Assembly: GCF_947250645.1 (NCBI RefSeq)
Contig: NZ_OX366334.1
Span: 310,001 to 374,000, forward strand
From: Wolbachia endosymbiont (group B) of Eucosma cana
Lineage (GTDB): Bacteria; Pseudomonadota; Alphaproteobacteria; Rickettsiales; Anaplasmataceae
DNA length: 64,000 nucleotides
Direction of reading: 5' to 3'
Within the stretch, counting starts at the first letter, position 1, and each line of letters starts with the position of its first letter. The position numbers were made by a program, and so were the translations under genes. Below are positions 49,093 through 57,899 of this stretch, piece by piece. The notes below the pieces were generated by a model that ran no database searches, was not told the DNA's origin, and saw only the letters and a program-made list of their open reading frames with translations.

Positions 49093-49744
49093 CCATATGC
49101 TACATTGTAGCGTGGAGCAAGAATATCGTTCTATTGTAGTACTAAATGGAGAAATGCCTGATTCATCGTTTTTTAAACAAGATATACCTGTTATTGCTGT
49201 AGATGGAGGAGCAAACAAGCTTCTATCAATTGGCGTAAAACCTGATCTTGTAATAGGAGATTTGGATAGTATAAATCCGAATTTACGTGCTAATTTAAAT
49301 ACAGTATATCTACCTGATCAAGATTATTGCGACTTTTCTAAAGCAATGGCTCACTTAAAAACAGTAAAGTTATTGCCATCAATAGTAACGGGTATTACTG
49401 GAGGAGCAATTGATCATATACTACAAAATATCAACATTTTTTCAAGTACAGATAGTATCTTTTATATGCCTTCGCCTTCCATGGTGGGGTACGCCTTACA
49501 AAAGGGTATTACCTATTTTTCCTCTTTGCTAAAAAATACTAAAATGTCCTTACTTGGTATACCGAAAGCTCAAATATCAACTAAAGGATTACAATGGGAA
49601 CTGTACCTTAGTAACCTTGCTTTTCCAGGAAAGAATTCTTGCTTTAATCGAAGTTTAGGCAATGAGTTATCTATAGAAATACACAGCGGCGTGTGTTTAG
49701 CAATGATATATTTAGAAGCAGTAAATGATGATGGTGTGTATTGA
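49064..49744 (+). CDS. thiN: thiamine pyrophosphokinase
   Basis: Converts thiamine + ATP to thiamine pyrophosphate. About 226 residues from ATG 49064, which overlaps the PQ-loop gene; a TTG at 49043 is also in frame. Signatures: 'VIAVDGGANKLLSIGVKPDL' with VIGDLDSI (nucleotide and Mg sites), 'DQDYCDFSKAMAHLK' (variant of DQxxTDFxKAL), and a beta-rich C-terminal thiamine-binding domain. Together with the riboswitch it forms a thiamine salvage operon. Confidence 0.9.
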   Translation: MQKLHGAFYNHMLHCSVEQEYRSIVVLNGEMPDSSFFKQDIPVIAVDGGANKLLSIGVKPDLVIGDLDSINPNLRANLNTVYLPDQDYCDFSKAMAHLKTVKLLPSIVTGITGGAIDHILQNINIFSSTDSIFYMPSPSMVGYALQKGITYFSSLLKNTKMSLLGIPKAQISTKGLQWELYLSNLAFPGKNSCFNRSLGNELSIEIHSGVCLAMIYLEAVNDDGVY

Positions 49745-49837
49745 GTTAAAACATTAAGAAAAAAAAAGTAGAAAAACCGTGTTAACACTAATTCTAAAAA
49801 CTACAGGCGCCTGTTATTAGCTAAAGTAAAGGTCAAA

Positions 49838-50005
49838 TATCTGGAATTCTGGACATAAAATCCTCCTGTATAAAAAAGATTCAGAATGTACACACAACAG
49901 ATGTGGCTGAATTTTTATTGAAAAATTGGTTAAAAGGTCTGCAGACCGAGATAGATTTTGAGCTCTCTAAATATCTCTGCTATCATTATAATGGCATCTT
50001 GAGTA
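49838..50005 (+). repeat. decayed repeat, copy B (partner near 10.53 kb)
   Basis: Matches the region at 10530-10715. It preserves a longer coding remnant: AEFLLKNWLKGLQTEIDFEL followed by SKYLCYHYNGIL. The parent gene is unrecognised; two copies imply a duplicated gene or a lost mobile element. Confidence 0.55.
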
Positions 50006-50039
50006 TGCGGAAGCAATTTTTTCATTAAAATAAAAAATT

Positions 50040-50206
50040 TTATTCTACAGCGCGGCTACTTGAATGACAAGGGCCACTCGGATGATAAGAAATGGATCAC
50101 TGAAAAAAGTAGGTGTCATTCCAGCGTGTGACGCTGTAATCCACTCTTTTCGTTAATCTCATCAACTTAGGATTACTTTTGTACCTAAAATTCCTAGATT
50201 CCAGTG
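50040..50206. repeat. palindromic/MITE-interior repeat, left part of an interrupted copy
   Basis: 'CTACTTGAATGACAAG', 'CTCGGATGA' and 'GTAGGTGTCATTCCAGCG' match the interior of the 306-bp element (38540-38620). The copy stops at ATTCCAGTG (50198-50206), where the IS5-family element begins, and resumes at 52332. Confidence 0.7.
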
Positions 50207-50288
50207 GGCTTTGTTGCATAGGTCAAATAAAAAGAGCTGGCAGTTACTGACAAAATTCACTATAAGACAAGCATTTAACCTACTAATA

Positions 50289-51388
50289 CCAATTCTCATT
50301 GTTGTGGAGTCAAATAGGAAACAGAGCAGAGTTGTTTAATTGTAGAAGTAGCAAGAGAGGTAAGAAATTTGCATAAAGTGCTCTCAAGCAAAGCAATAGT
50401 ACTGTATATTTTATTGCGCAAAATGTTCTGTTTTATATATAACCAAAGCCTCTCAACAGGATTAAGTTCAGGTGAATATGGAGGTAGGTATATAATCTCA
50501 ATGTTTTTAGGTACCTTTAAATTTTTTGACTTATGCCAACTAGCACAGTCCATAACAAGAACAGCTTCTCTTGTCCCTAGATATTGCAACATTTGCTCAA
50601 GAAATATATTCATGCAATCAGTGTTAACATTTGGTGCAAATAAGCTAAAACTCTCTCCATTTTTAGGATTAACTGCACTGTAGAGATAAAAATTATGCCT
50701 ACCTAACTTTATTTTAACCCGAGTTCTAGTACCTTTTTTAAACCATCCATGCCCAACTTTCGAATGTGTGCCAAACCTTGATTCATCAAAGAAAAATAGC
50801 TCTTTTTCAGGATACTTTCCAATAACTTCATTGAGATTTTTTTTTGAATTCCTCTTGTTTACTTTTATCTTGTACGTTGTGTACTGGTCTTGGTGTAATA
50901 TATGAAAATTTCATCTTTTGCATATGGCGGTGTACTGTAGATTTGCTAATATTTAAGTCGAACTTTTCCTGTATTCTTATTCTCATTTCTTTAATGGTAA
51001 TATTAGGGTTTTCTTCTATCCATGCTTCAATTTGCTGTAGTTGAGCCTGATTTAATTTAGTTTTTCTTCGGCGTGATCGAGAAGCAAACAGTTTTTCTTC
51101 TCTGCCAAATTTCAAGAGTTTTATCCACGAAGTTAGTGCCTTTCTTGAAATGCAATATATTTTTGCTACAGACGTTATACTGTACTTTTTTGCTGCAATT
51201 ACAGCGTTTAGTTTTTTTGAAACATATGCATTATTCCTTACTTTCTTCAGCATCTCTTTTGCTGATTTTACTACTTCTTCATCCAATAATTTTGATCTGA
51301 GTGCCATTTATACCTAAACTATTTCACTTATTTCATTATGGCTTTTCTTCCATTATTGTCTATCTGTTTCCCGTGTAACGGGAATTGG
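50289..51388 (-). mobile_element. IS630-family element nested in the IS5-family element
   Basis: About 1100 bp. Ends are imperfect inverted repeats: left CCAATTCTCATTG, right (reverse complement) CCAATTCCCGTTA. TA dinucleotides border both ends (50287-50288, 51389-51390), as expected for IS630 target choice. It carries a transposase in two frames on the minus strand and interrupts the leader of the IS5-type transposase. Confidence 0.82.
50296..51307 (-). CDS. IS630-family transposase in two frames (frameshift at A9)
   Basis: The first frame (ATG 51307 to TGA 50828) has a helix-turn-helix N domain ('ITSVAKIYCISRKALTSWIK', 'NITIKEMRIRIQEKFDLNIS'). At nine A residues (50837-50845) the catalytic part moves to another frame: NLNEVIGKYPEKELFFFDES then RFGTHSKVGHGWFKKG with the first Asp, 'AVLVMDCASWHKS' with the second, and 'YSPELNPVERLWLYIKQN' with the Glu. 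The DDE triad is intact. Removing one A, or a +1 slip, joins the parts. IS630 relatives are known to use frameshifting, so it may be functional. Confidence 0.85.
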
Positions 51389-51401
51389 TATAAAGAAAAA
51401 T

Positions 51402-52247
51402 ATGCCACAAAAAATGAGAGTCAGTAACTGCCATGAATATAACAAATTTCTCCAAGAGAGGGTAAATATTTTTTATTACGTCAATGATGCCATAGAAAAT
51501 TGGTACGAAAAAGGTCCAAAAATGGCTGTTGGCAACTATATTTATAGCGATAAGGTCGTGATTCTGGTTCACATAATAACTTATTTATTTAGAATAGGTC
51601 TGAGACAAACAGCGGGATTTATAGCAGGGTACCTTGAGCAAAACTTGCAAGTTATTACAGGCCTCAAGAAGGCTTAAAAAACTTAACATCAAAATTGAAG
51701 ACATGATAAAAATAATACAGAAGATATTGAGATTGCCATAGATAGTACAATAATATTCCAGGTCATAGCAAGGCAAATGGTACAGATAGAAAGTATCGCC
51801 GCTATGAGCAAACAAGATGTAATGCTAGAGATAGGTAGCAAAAAAGTTATAGCAGCAAAATACAGTGGTGGAGTTTATTCTGACCACTATGGAGCATGTG
51901 ATCTTATTGCAAGGATTGATGTTAATATAATATAAGCACACTATATGCAGACAGATCGAAAGAAGTTATACAAACTGTGCGATGAGCTTGACATAAAGAC
52001 AAGGATTCCTCCGCAAAATAATGCAGTAGAGCATCCAAAGTTGGATTATATGGATGAGAGAAATTCTACAATCAAGCTCATAAAGTCATATGATGAAGAT
52101 GGTATGAAGAGGTGGAAAAAAGAGATAAATTATGGGAAGAGATCTTATATAGAAAGTTTTTTCTCGCGACTGAAGCAAACATTTTGGTTTAGTTTTAGAA
52201 ACAAATCTGAGGTTAATCGTGAGAGAGCTCAAGTGTTATTTGCTTAA
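51402..52247 (+). pseudogene. IS5-family transposase, broken
   Basis: Reads MPQKMRVSNCHEYNKFLQER as the N terminus, 'FRIGLRQTAGFIAGYLEQNL', then after a frameshift near 51670 IKIEDM...LPIDSTIIFQV (first Asp region) and after a stop near 51935 the C-terminal 'RSYIESFFSRLKQTFWFSFR' with the catalytic Glu. At least two frame breaks and one stop make it inactive. Residual frames (51402-51677 and 51945-52247) are parts of this one gene. Confidence 0.85.
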
Positions 52248-52331
52248 CAAAATTACTGATATAGGCATGGCTAAATTTGAGATAGCTTCATTCCACGTTA
52301 CCTATTATCCGAAGAGTGATGCAATAAAGCC

Positions 52332-52385
52332 ATTCCAGTGTCACAAGCTGGAATAACAAGAAAAAGGGTACTGGCATGACATTAG
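52332..52385. repeat. right part of the interrupted palindromic repeat
   Basis: Begins with the 9-bp duplication ATTCCAGTG and continues 'TCACAAGCTGGAATAACAAG' then 'GGTACTGGCATGACATTAG'. Joined to 50206, it restores an ATTCCAG/CTGGAAT palindrome, showing the site before the IS insertion. Confidence 0.7.
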
Positions 52386-52406
52386 ATGATTTTCCTTATT
52401 TTAGCA

Positions 52407-53336
52407 TTAAACGCGATGAAGAAAATCATTTATAATCGCTATAGCAACTAGTGTTGAAACCTGACGTACCTTTTGGCTTGACAAACGAGAGTTTTTATCT
52501 GATTTGACAACAAGGGCTTCTAGATGACTTTGAAAGTAAATATTACCATGCTTATCTTCGATAGCTTCTATTACCCCGTCATTGGCAAATGCTGCAATTT
52601 TATATCCAAGTAGCTCTAGCCTTCTTCTATTCTCTGTAGTATTACTTACTGTACCTGAATGAGCATTCGGAAAATAAGTTGAAAACCAGCCATTTTGATT
52701 AGGTAGTAAAAATCTAGCTACCACTTTTTCCAAACGACTACCTGGAACAATTTTTATCTGCTGAAGAGGTATATTCTCTTTTTGTGCTGATTTTAAATGA
52801 TTCTTCTCATCATTAACAACATTTGTTACTTCAATTTCTTTTGCATACATAATGTCTTGTAAACCACCGCATATGGCAAGCAAATGAATTGTAGGATTGT
52901 CATCTACTATTTTTACAATTGCTTCATTCACAAGCTGGCGGTAAGGGTTAAGAGCTGAATGAAAGTTATCTGAAATAAATATTCTGTTTATCTTTTGCTT
53001 TTTGATAAATTTTGCAACTTCAACTTTTATTCGATCTAGTATCAGCTTTTTTGCCAATATTTCATCTTGTTTTGCAAACTCTTCTTGGATTTCTTTTAGA
53101 TTAATTATTTTGTCGTAGTCAATGAATATAGTTTTAACCCCAAAATTATTGAATATCTCATAGATATTTTGAGATTCATCTGTTTTCAATAAACCAACAA
53201 TTATATTATAATTTACTGCATTCTCTGCTGTCAAAGCAGATGGTTCTTTGTTTGCTTTTTCACTATAAGCGATATTACTTAATAGTAGAAATGTAATTAA
53301 TAGTATATTAAATATTCTATTGTAACATTTATACAT
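52407..53336 (-). CDS. secreted class I glutamine-amidotransferase-like hydrolase (PuuD/C26-like)
   Basis: 309 residues with a clear signal peptide (ending near SNIAYS), unusual for this mostly cytoplasmic family. The nucleophile is in 'LLAICGGLQDIMYAKE' (Cys156), and 'FANDGVIEAIEDKHGNIYFQ' leads into His271-Leu-Glu273, where PuuD has W-HPE. The Cys-His-Glu triad is thus retained though the surroundings differ. Related enzymes hydrolyse gamma-glutamyl amides. The true substrate is unknown; peptidoglycan- or host-derived gamma-glutamyl compounds are possible. Confidence 0.75.
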   Translation of the reverse strand: MYKCYNRIFNILLITFLLLSNIAYSEKANKEPSALTAENAVNYNIIVGLLKTDESQNIYEIFNNFGVKTIFIDYDKIINLKEIQEEFAKQDEILAKKLILDRIKVEVAKFIKKQKINRIFISDNFHSALNPYRQLVNEAIVKIVDDNPTIHLLAICGGLQDIMYAKEIEVTNVVNDEKNHLKSAQKENIPLQQIKIVPGSRLEKVVARFLLPNQNGWFSTYFPNAHSGTVSNTTENRRRLELLGYKIAAFANDGVIEAIEDKHGNIYFQSHLEALVVKSDKNSRLSSQKVRQVSTLVAIAIINDFLHRV

Positions 53337-53396
53337 TATTTCCTAAATAATTATATTAATACTATAATATACTATAGAACATTAAGAAAAAGAATG

Positions 53397-53469
53397 TGGC
53401 CTGAGCAGGAATCGAACCAGCGACACAAGGATTTTCAGTCCTTTGCTCTACCAACTGAGCTATCAGGCC
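53397..53469 (-). tRNA. tRNA-Phe (GAA)
   Basis: 73-base tRNA on the minus strand. Acceptor GGCCTGA pairs with TCAGGCC, discriminator A. Anticodon loop CTGAAAA gives GAA. D loop AGTTGGTAGAG and T loop TTCGATT are standard. CCA is not encoded as a separate addition. Confidence 0.95.
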
Positions 53470-53543
53470 AACTACGTACTTTCATTTTTAGACAAAAAAC
53501 GTTATCATGTCCATCAAAAGTTTTTGAAGTATAGAAACAAAGA

Positions 53544-54050
53544 ATGAACATTAATAACAAAATAGGAATTTATCCTGGTACATTTGATCCTATAACTTTG
53601 GGGCACCTTGACATAATAAAAAGAGCATGTAAGCTAGTCGATAAGTTAGTAATTGGTGTTGCAGAAAATGTTAACAAACATACTAGTTTCAACATAAATC
53701 TACGCACAAGCATGGCTGAAAATGAAGTGAAAGGACTAGGAATTGACGCAGATGTCATATCTTTCAATGGATTATTAATGAATTTTGCCAAAGAGCAAAA
53801 TGCTTCTGTTATTATCAGGGGGCTCAGAGCAGTATCAGATTTTGATTATGAATTTCAAATGAGCTGGGTAAACTATAAACTCCTTCCTGAAATCGAAACT
53901 ATATTTCTTCCTGCATCTGAAGATACTCAATTTATCTCATCAGTTTTTGTGAAAGAAATAGCGAGATTAGGAGGAGATGTTAGCAATTTTGTATCAAAAA
54001 GTGTCCAAAGCGAATTGATTAATCTAAATAGGGTAAAAAATGGAGAATAA
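53544..54050 (+). CDS. coaD: phosphopantetheine adenylyltransferase
   Basis: Fourth step of coenzyme A synthesis. 168 residues with the nucleotidyltransferase motif TLGH (18-21) in 'GIYPGTFDPITLGHLDIIKR', 'VIIRGLRAVSDFDYEFQMSW', and 'LPASEDTQFISSVFVKEIAR'. Divergent from the neighbouring tRNA-Phe. Confidence 0.95.
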   Translation: MNINNKIGIYPGTFDPITLGHLDIIKRACKLVDKLVIGVAENVNKHTSFNINLRTSMAENEVKGLGIDADVISFNGLLMNFAKEQNASVIIRGLRAVSDFDYEFQMSWVNYKLLPEIETIFLPASEDTQFISSVFVKEIARLGGDVSNFVSKSVQSELINLNRVKNGE

Positions 54051-54121
54051 ATATTTGTTGTTTTCTCCACTTCAAAGCGGTTATGCTCGATGTACAAAAT
54101 ACTATAAAATAAAGGAGCAGT

Positions 54122-54331
54122 ATGTCAGAAGTGAGGGATAATAATCTAATAGTTTGCTGCCGTGGTGATGAGAATGATGATGGTTCTGGTCATCCAGTAG
54201 TATATTTACATAAAGAAGGAGAAATGTATTGTCCTTATTGCAGTAAGCCCATGAGTGAAATAGTAAACTCCGAAGAATTTCAATTTGTTGAGGTGAAAGC
54301 AGTGAATAAAAAGGAAAGGACCAAAGGTTAA
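54122..54331 (+). CDS. zinc-finger protein (CHCC type, NDUFS6-like)
   Basis: 69 residues with the pattern Cys...'GHPVVYLHKEGEMYCPYCSK', giving the C-x-H-x-C-x2-C metal site of the zf-CHCC family, which includes the NDUFS6/13-kDa accessory subunit of complex I. In alphaproteobacteria the stand-alone protein is common; a link to complex I is by homology only. AAAGGAG precedes the ATG. Confidence 0.88.
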   Translation: MSEVRDNNLIVCCRGDENDDGSGHPVVYLHKEGEMYCPYCSKPMSEIVNSEEFQFVEVKAVNKKERTKG

Positions 54332-54345
54332 TAGCACTTCATTCT

Positions 54346-54972
54346 TTAGCTTATGTAAATAGCAATAAAGGGGGCAGTAAAGATGAAACTGTCCATACGG
54401 TCAAGTACTCCTCCATGGCCAGGTATTATACCTCCACTATCTTTAACATTGTAAACTCTTTTTATGAGTGATTCAGTAAAGTCTCCAAGTTGGGCTAGAA
54501 TAGCAATTGTAACGCCAATTATTGGGGAATAGAAAATTGGAAATAAACTCAAAAATATTGAGCCAAAAATTGTACACACTATTCCAGCTAAGACTGCACC
54601 AAAAAGTCCTAACCAAGTTTTCCCAGGGCTAATGATTGGACAAATTCTAGTTTTACCAAAATTTTTGCCGAAAAAATAGGCAGCAATATCGATGCTCCAA
54701 ATAGTTAAGATAAGCCATACTAATGCATATTTTCCCTGTGGTAGATTATATAGGCATATTAGCGAGGCATTTGGTAGTGCGATTAATAGTAATGCGAAAA
54801 TGTATAAGATTCTATTGCCCTGAGTTAGATTATACCATTCAAAAGAAGATAAAACTGCAATTGAAAAAATTAGTAGATAAAATGATAAATCACTGAAATA
54901 TGTAGCAAAAGAAAATATGAGTAATATTACTATTGAGGACAATATTCTAACCATAAAGTTATTATCTACCAT
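54346..54972 (-). CDS. cdsA: phosphatidate cytidylyltransferase
   Basis: Makes CDP-diacylglycerol for phospholipid synthesis, supplying PgsA. 208 residues, shorter at the N terminus than E. coli CdsA (about 285). The signature 'KRVYNVKDSGGIIPGHGGVL' followed by DRMDSF is intact, as is 'ISPGKTWLGLFGAVLAGIVC'. Six or so membrane segments. Its start overlaps the end of uppS (11 bases), a common gene pair. Confidence 0.93.
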   Translation of the reverse strand: MVDNNFMVRILSSIVILLIFSFATYFSDLSFYLLIFSIAVLSSFEWYNLTQGNRILYIFALLLIALPNASLICLYNLPQGKYALVWLILTIWSIDIAAYFFGKNFGKTRICPIISPGKTWLGLFGAVLAGIVCTIFGSIFLSLFPIFYSPIIGVTIAILAQLGDFTESLIKRVYNVKDSGGIIPGHGGVLDRMDSFIFTAPFIAIYIS

Positions 54973-55657
54973 ATTTTTTTTCTCTTTTTGTATAATCTTC
55001 TAGTGCTTTGGTCAAATCTTGACAAGAAAAATCGGGCCACAAAGTATCACAAAAATACAATTCAGCATAAGCTGCTTGCCATAATAAAAAATTGCTTAAC
55101 CTTTTTTCGCCACCAGTGCGAATTAATAAATCCAATTTTGGCAAATCTTTAGTATACAGAAATTTTTCAAATTCCTCTTCCAATACGCAATCAATATTTC
55201 CTTTTATGACGTTGTTGATAGCATGTATAATTTCCTGCTTTGCTCCATAACTAACTGCAACAGTGAGTAATAGACCATCGTTCTTATGTGTCACTTCTTC
55301 TGCTTTTTTGATTTGATCGAATATTTTACTGGGCAATAGACTTAAATTGCCAATAAAATTTAACTTAATGTTACAATTGTAAATGAATTTCATTTTATCT
55401 TCATTAGTTAAAGTGGAGTAAAATAAATTAAATAGGTAGTCTGTTTCGTTTTCAGATCTGAGCCAATTTTCCATGGAAAATGCATACAAAGTTAAGTAAG
55501 GTATGGCCAGGACTGTGCAATGCTTAGCAATATCAAATACAACCTCACTGCCTTTTCTATAGCCATCAATTTTTACCCTTCCTTGATTCTTTGCCCACCT
55601 ACCATTACCATCCATAATAATTGCTAGATGTTTTGGCAGAGATTCTAGATTCAACAT
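54962..55657 (-). CDS. uppS: isoprenyl transferase (undecaprenyl diphosphate synthase)
   Basis: Builds the C55 carrier used for lipid II-type precursors. 231 residues with the catalytic 'LAIIMDGNGRWAKNQGRVKI' (Asp16), 'LTLYAFSMENWLRSENETDY', 'LLIRTGGEKRLSNFLLWQAA' and 'YAELYFCDTLWPDF'. Overlaps cdsA downstream. Confidence 0.95.
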   Translation of the reverse strand: MLNLESLPKHLAIIMDGNGRWAKNQGRVKIDGYRKGSEVVFDIAKHCTVLAIPYLTLYAFSMENWLRSENETDYLFNLFYSTLTNEDKMKFIYNCNIKLNFIGNLSLLPSKIFDQIKKAEEVTHKNDGLLLTVAVSYGAKQEIIHAINNVIKGNIDCVLEEEFEKFLYTKDLPKLDLLIRTGGEKRLSNFLLWQAAYAELYFCDTLWPDFSCQDLTKALEDYTKREKKYGR

Positions 55658-55882
55658 TTGAATTCAACCTGTTCTAATTAGCTTAATGTGTATGAAACGT
55701 TCACTATATCCACCTAAAACTATATTATTACTGAAAAATCATTGATAGTCTATATTACAAAAATTTTCTCAACCTCGGTGTCAGCTACCAGTGATTTTAC
55801 CAAGAAAATATAGTAAAAACAGTCTGATATAGATGGTTTTACGATATAGTAAAATTATTATAAATAAATGAATTTAGTAGTG

Positions 55883-57748
55883 TTAGGAATACCTAGCTCT
55901 TTCATGTGGATTGATATTTTCAATAACTTGCTCTAGAGATAAATTATATAATGTTGACACAGGTTCTTTGCATCCAATATATCTTTTAAATCTAGGGAAT
56001 GATATAAGTGAATTTATATTTATGTCCTGCTCTTGAGGAAGATCTTTAACGTCTAAGCCAATCTCTGGGGAAGGATATTGAGTATATATGCTCAGCTCTT
56101 GGGGAACATATTTAATTATATCTTCGTAAATACGTTCCTTGTTGTTCAAGTAATCGATATTAATATCTGTAATTTTACCAGCTTTACGCAGGAGTATAGC
56201 AAGCCTCAAAGTCGACTTTACGCTAGGTTTAAAATTTTTAAATATATTAACAAATACCTTACCAGTAACATTATCTGTTATTGCTTTTAGCTCTTGAGTG
56301 GTAACAGAATTGATGCCCTTAACAGCATTTTGATCTTTTAGTAGTGTTATAATCCTTTTGCCATTCAATTGTGCACTATCAAGTAGAAGTCGAAATTTTT
56401 CAGTATTAATAGAATTGATAAAATCCCGACTGTTTAGTAAATCCATAATCATGGGGCAATCAAACTTATTACTACTAGATATAAGTTCAAGTTTTTCAAG
56501 ATCGATAGAATTGACTCGAACGAATAGACTCTGACATTTTAGTATTTCTCTAACATCTGTAGGATTAAACTTAACGCTTTTGCATATAATTTTTAATCTA
56601 TTACCATCAATAGAATGGAGTTGAGGTAATGAAGTCTCTAGTATTTCTGCAATCTCTTTATCTGTAAAAAAATAATCACTTTTCATGATACTAACTTTAC
56701 TCTCATCAAGAGAATTGATTTGATCAAACAAACTCTGATCTTTCAGTAAATTCATAATATATCCTTGATCAGAATATCTAAATATCAAGTCAAATATTTT
56801 ACGATTCATCGAATTGATGCGTTTAACAACTTCCTGATTTTCTAGTAATTCTATAACAATACTGGTACCATAAAACTGCCTAAATACGGATTTAGATTTT
56901 TCAGGATCAATCAAATTTATAAGCTTAATAAATTCTCGATCTTCTAGTACTTTTATACTACTAAACTTATCATTCTCAACTATGTATTTAAGTAGTTCTT
57001 CACTAATAAGGTTGATATTCTCAATAGTGTTTGGATTTTTTAGTAATTCTACAATAATACTGGTATCATTAAACTTATCAGTATTAAGTATGATTTTAAA
57101 TTTTTTAGGATCAATCGAATTGATACGTTCAAGAATTTTCTTATTTTCTAATAATTTTGTCATATCTTCATTACTAAACTTACCGATGTCAAATATGAAT
57201 TTAAGTATTTCTTCATTAATATAAAGCTGACTACCATCAACAATACAAAACTGATTACCATGAAAAACATAAAACTGATCATCATCAACACGGTTTTCAT
57301 TATCAGTATCATTTCCTTTATTTCCTAGTGCTTCTTTAGCAAAGTTATTCAGATCATTTTTTTCATCTTCCTTGTCATCAATATTATCATAATATTCATG
57401 ATCTTCTTCACTCCCCTCGTCATCACTACTGTCAAATTCATCACTACAAACCTTCCCATCTTTTAGCATTTTTAGTATGCCTCCTTCATTTAATATCACT
57501 TCAAACACGTCATCATCAAAATCATTGATGTTATCAACGATCTCCTTATTTGATAGTAATTCTTCAATACCTTTGCAACTAAACTTATTATTATACTTGC
57601 ATAAGATTTTAAGTTTACTGTAATCCATTGAATTAATGCCATCAACAACTCTTTGAATTGATAGTAACCTTCTGTTATAAGCCTTGCATATCAGTTGAAG
57701 TTTTTCGTTATCTAAATCTTCTGCATTGCCTGCTTTATCAGAATCCAT
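55883..57748 (-). CDS. helical-repeat (solenoid) protein of unknown function, possible effector
   Basis: 621 residues with about a dozen degenerate units of 36-38 residues. Each follows the pattern 'LLxNxxxxxxINSIDxxKxK' then 'xIxxxxxFxxxxI', two predicted helices per unit, e.g. 'MTKLLENKKILERINSIDPK' and 'LLKDQSLFDQINSLDESKVS'. They are not ankyrin, TPR or LRR consensus. An acidic low-complexity insert (about 115-165, 'DEFDSSDDEGSEEDHEYYDN') divides the first repeats from the rest. No signal peptide or membrane span. The gene is isolated. Solenoid proteins often bind other proteins; a host target is inference. Confidence 0.8.
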   Translation of the reverse strand: MDSDKAGNAEDLDNEKLQLICKAYNRRLLSIQRVVDGINSMDYSKLKILCKYNNKFSCKGIEELLSNKEIVDNINDFDDDVFEVILNEGGILKMLKDGKVCSDEFDSSDDEGSEEDHEYYDNIDDKEDEKNDLNNFAKEALGNKGNDTDNENRVDDDQFYVFHGNQFCIVDGSQLYINEEILKFIFDIGKFSNEDMTKLLENKKILERINSIDPKKFKIILNTDKFNDTSIIVELLKNPNTIENINLISEELLKYIVENDKFSSIKVLEDREFIKLINLIDPEKSKSVFRQFYGTSIVIELLENQEVVKRINSMNRKIFDLIFRYSDQGYIMNLLKDQSLFDQINSLDESKVSIMKSDYFFTDKEIAEILETSLPQLHSIDGNRLKIICKSVKFNPTDVREILKCQSLFVRVNSIDLEKLELISSSNKFDCPMIMDLLNSRDFINSINTEKFRLLLDSAQLNGKRIITLLKDQNAVKGINSVTTQELKAITDNVTGKVFVNIFKNFKPSVKSTLRLAILLRKAGKITDINIDYLNNKERIYEDIIKYVPQELSIYTQYPSPEIGLDVKDLPQEQDININSLISFPRFKRYIGCKEPVSTLYNLSLEQVIENINPHERARYS

Positions 57749-57899
57749 AATCTTATTTTAATTTACTTAGTATTTTAGTTTAAAATATCTAGAAAAAATA
57801 ATCAAGCATCTTTAGCCAAACTTTCTAATAGATAAATTAAAAAAAATTGAACGTTTGGTAATGACGACATATGTGGAGAAGGATGGCAACCACCACAAT

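Larger units (their letters stand above)
50207..52331 (+). mobile_element. IS5-family (IS903-like) element, degenerate, split by an IS630-family element
   Basis: Left end GGCTTTGTTGCAT (50207-50219) is the inverted repeat of ATGCAATAAAGCC (52319-52331) with one mismatch. Perfect 9-bp direct repeats ATTCCAGTG (50198-50206 and 52332-52340) flank it; a 9-bp duplication is typical of the IS903 group. Subtracting the 1.1-kb IS630 insert leaves about 1025 bp, the usual IS903-type size. Its transposase (51402-52247) is broken. Confidence 0.85.

Noticed and set aside
51945..52247. 100-codon frame as a separate gene
   Set aside because: It is the C-terminal fragment of the broken IS5-family transposase that begins at 51402.
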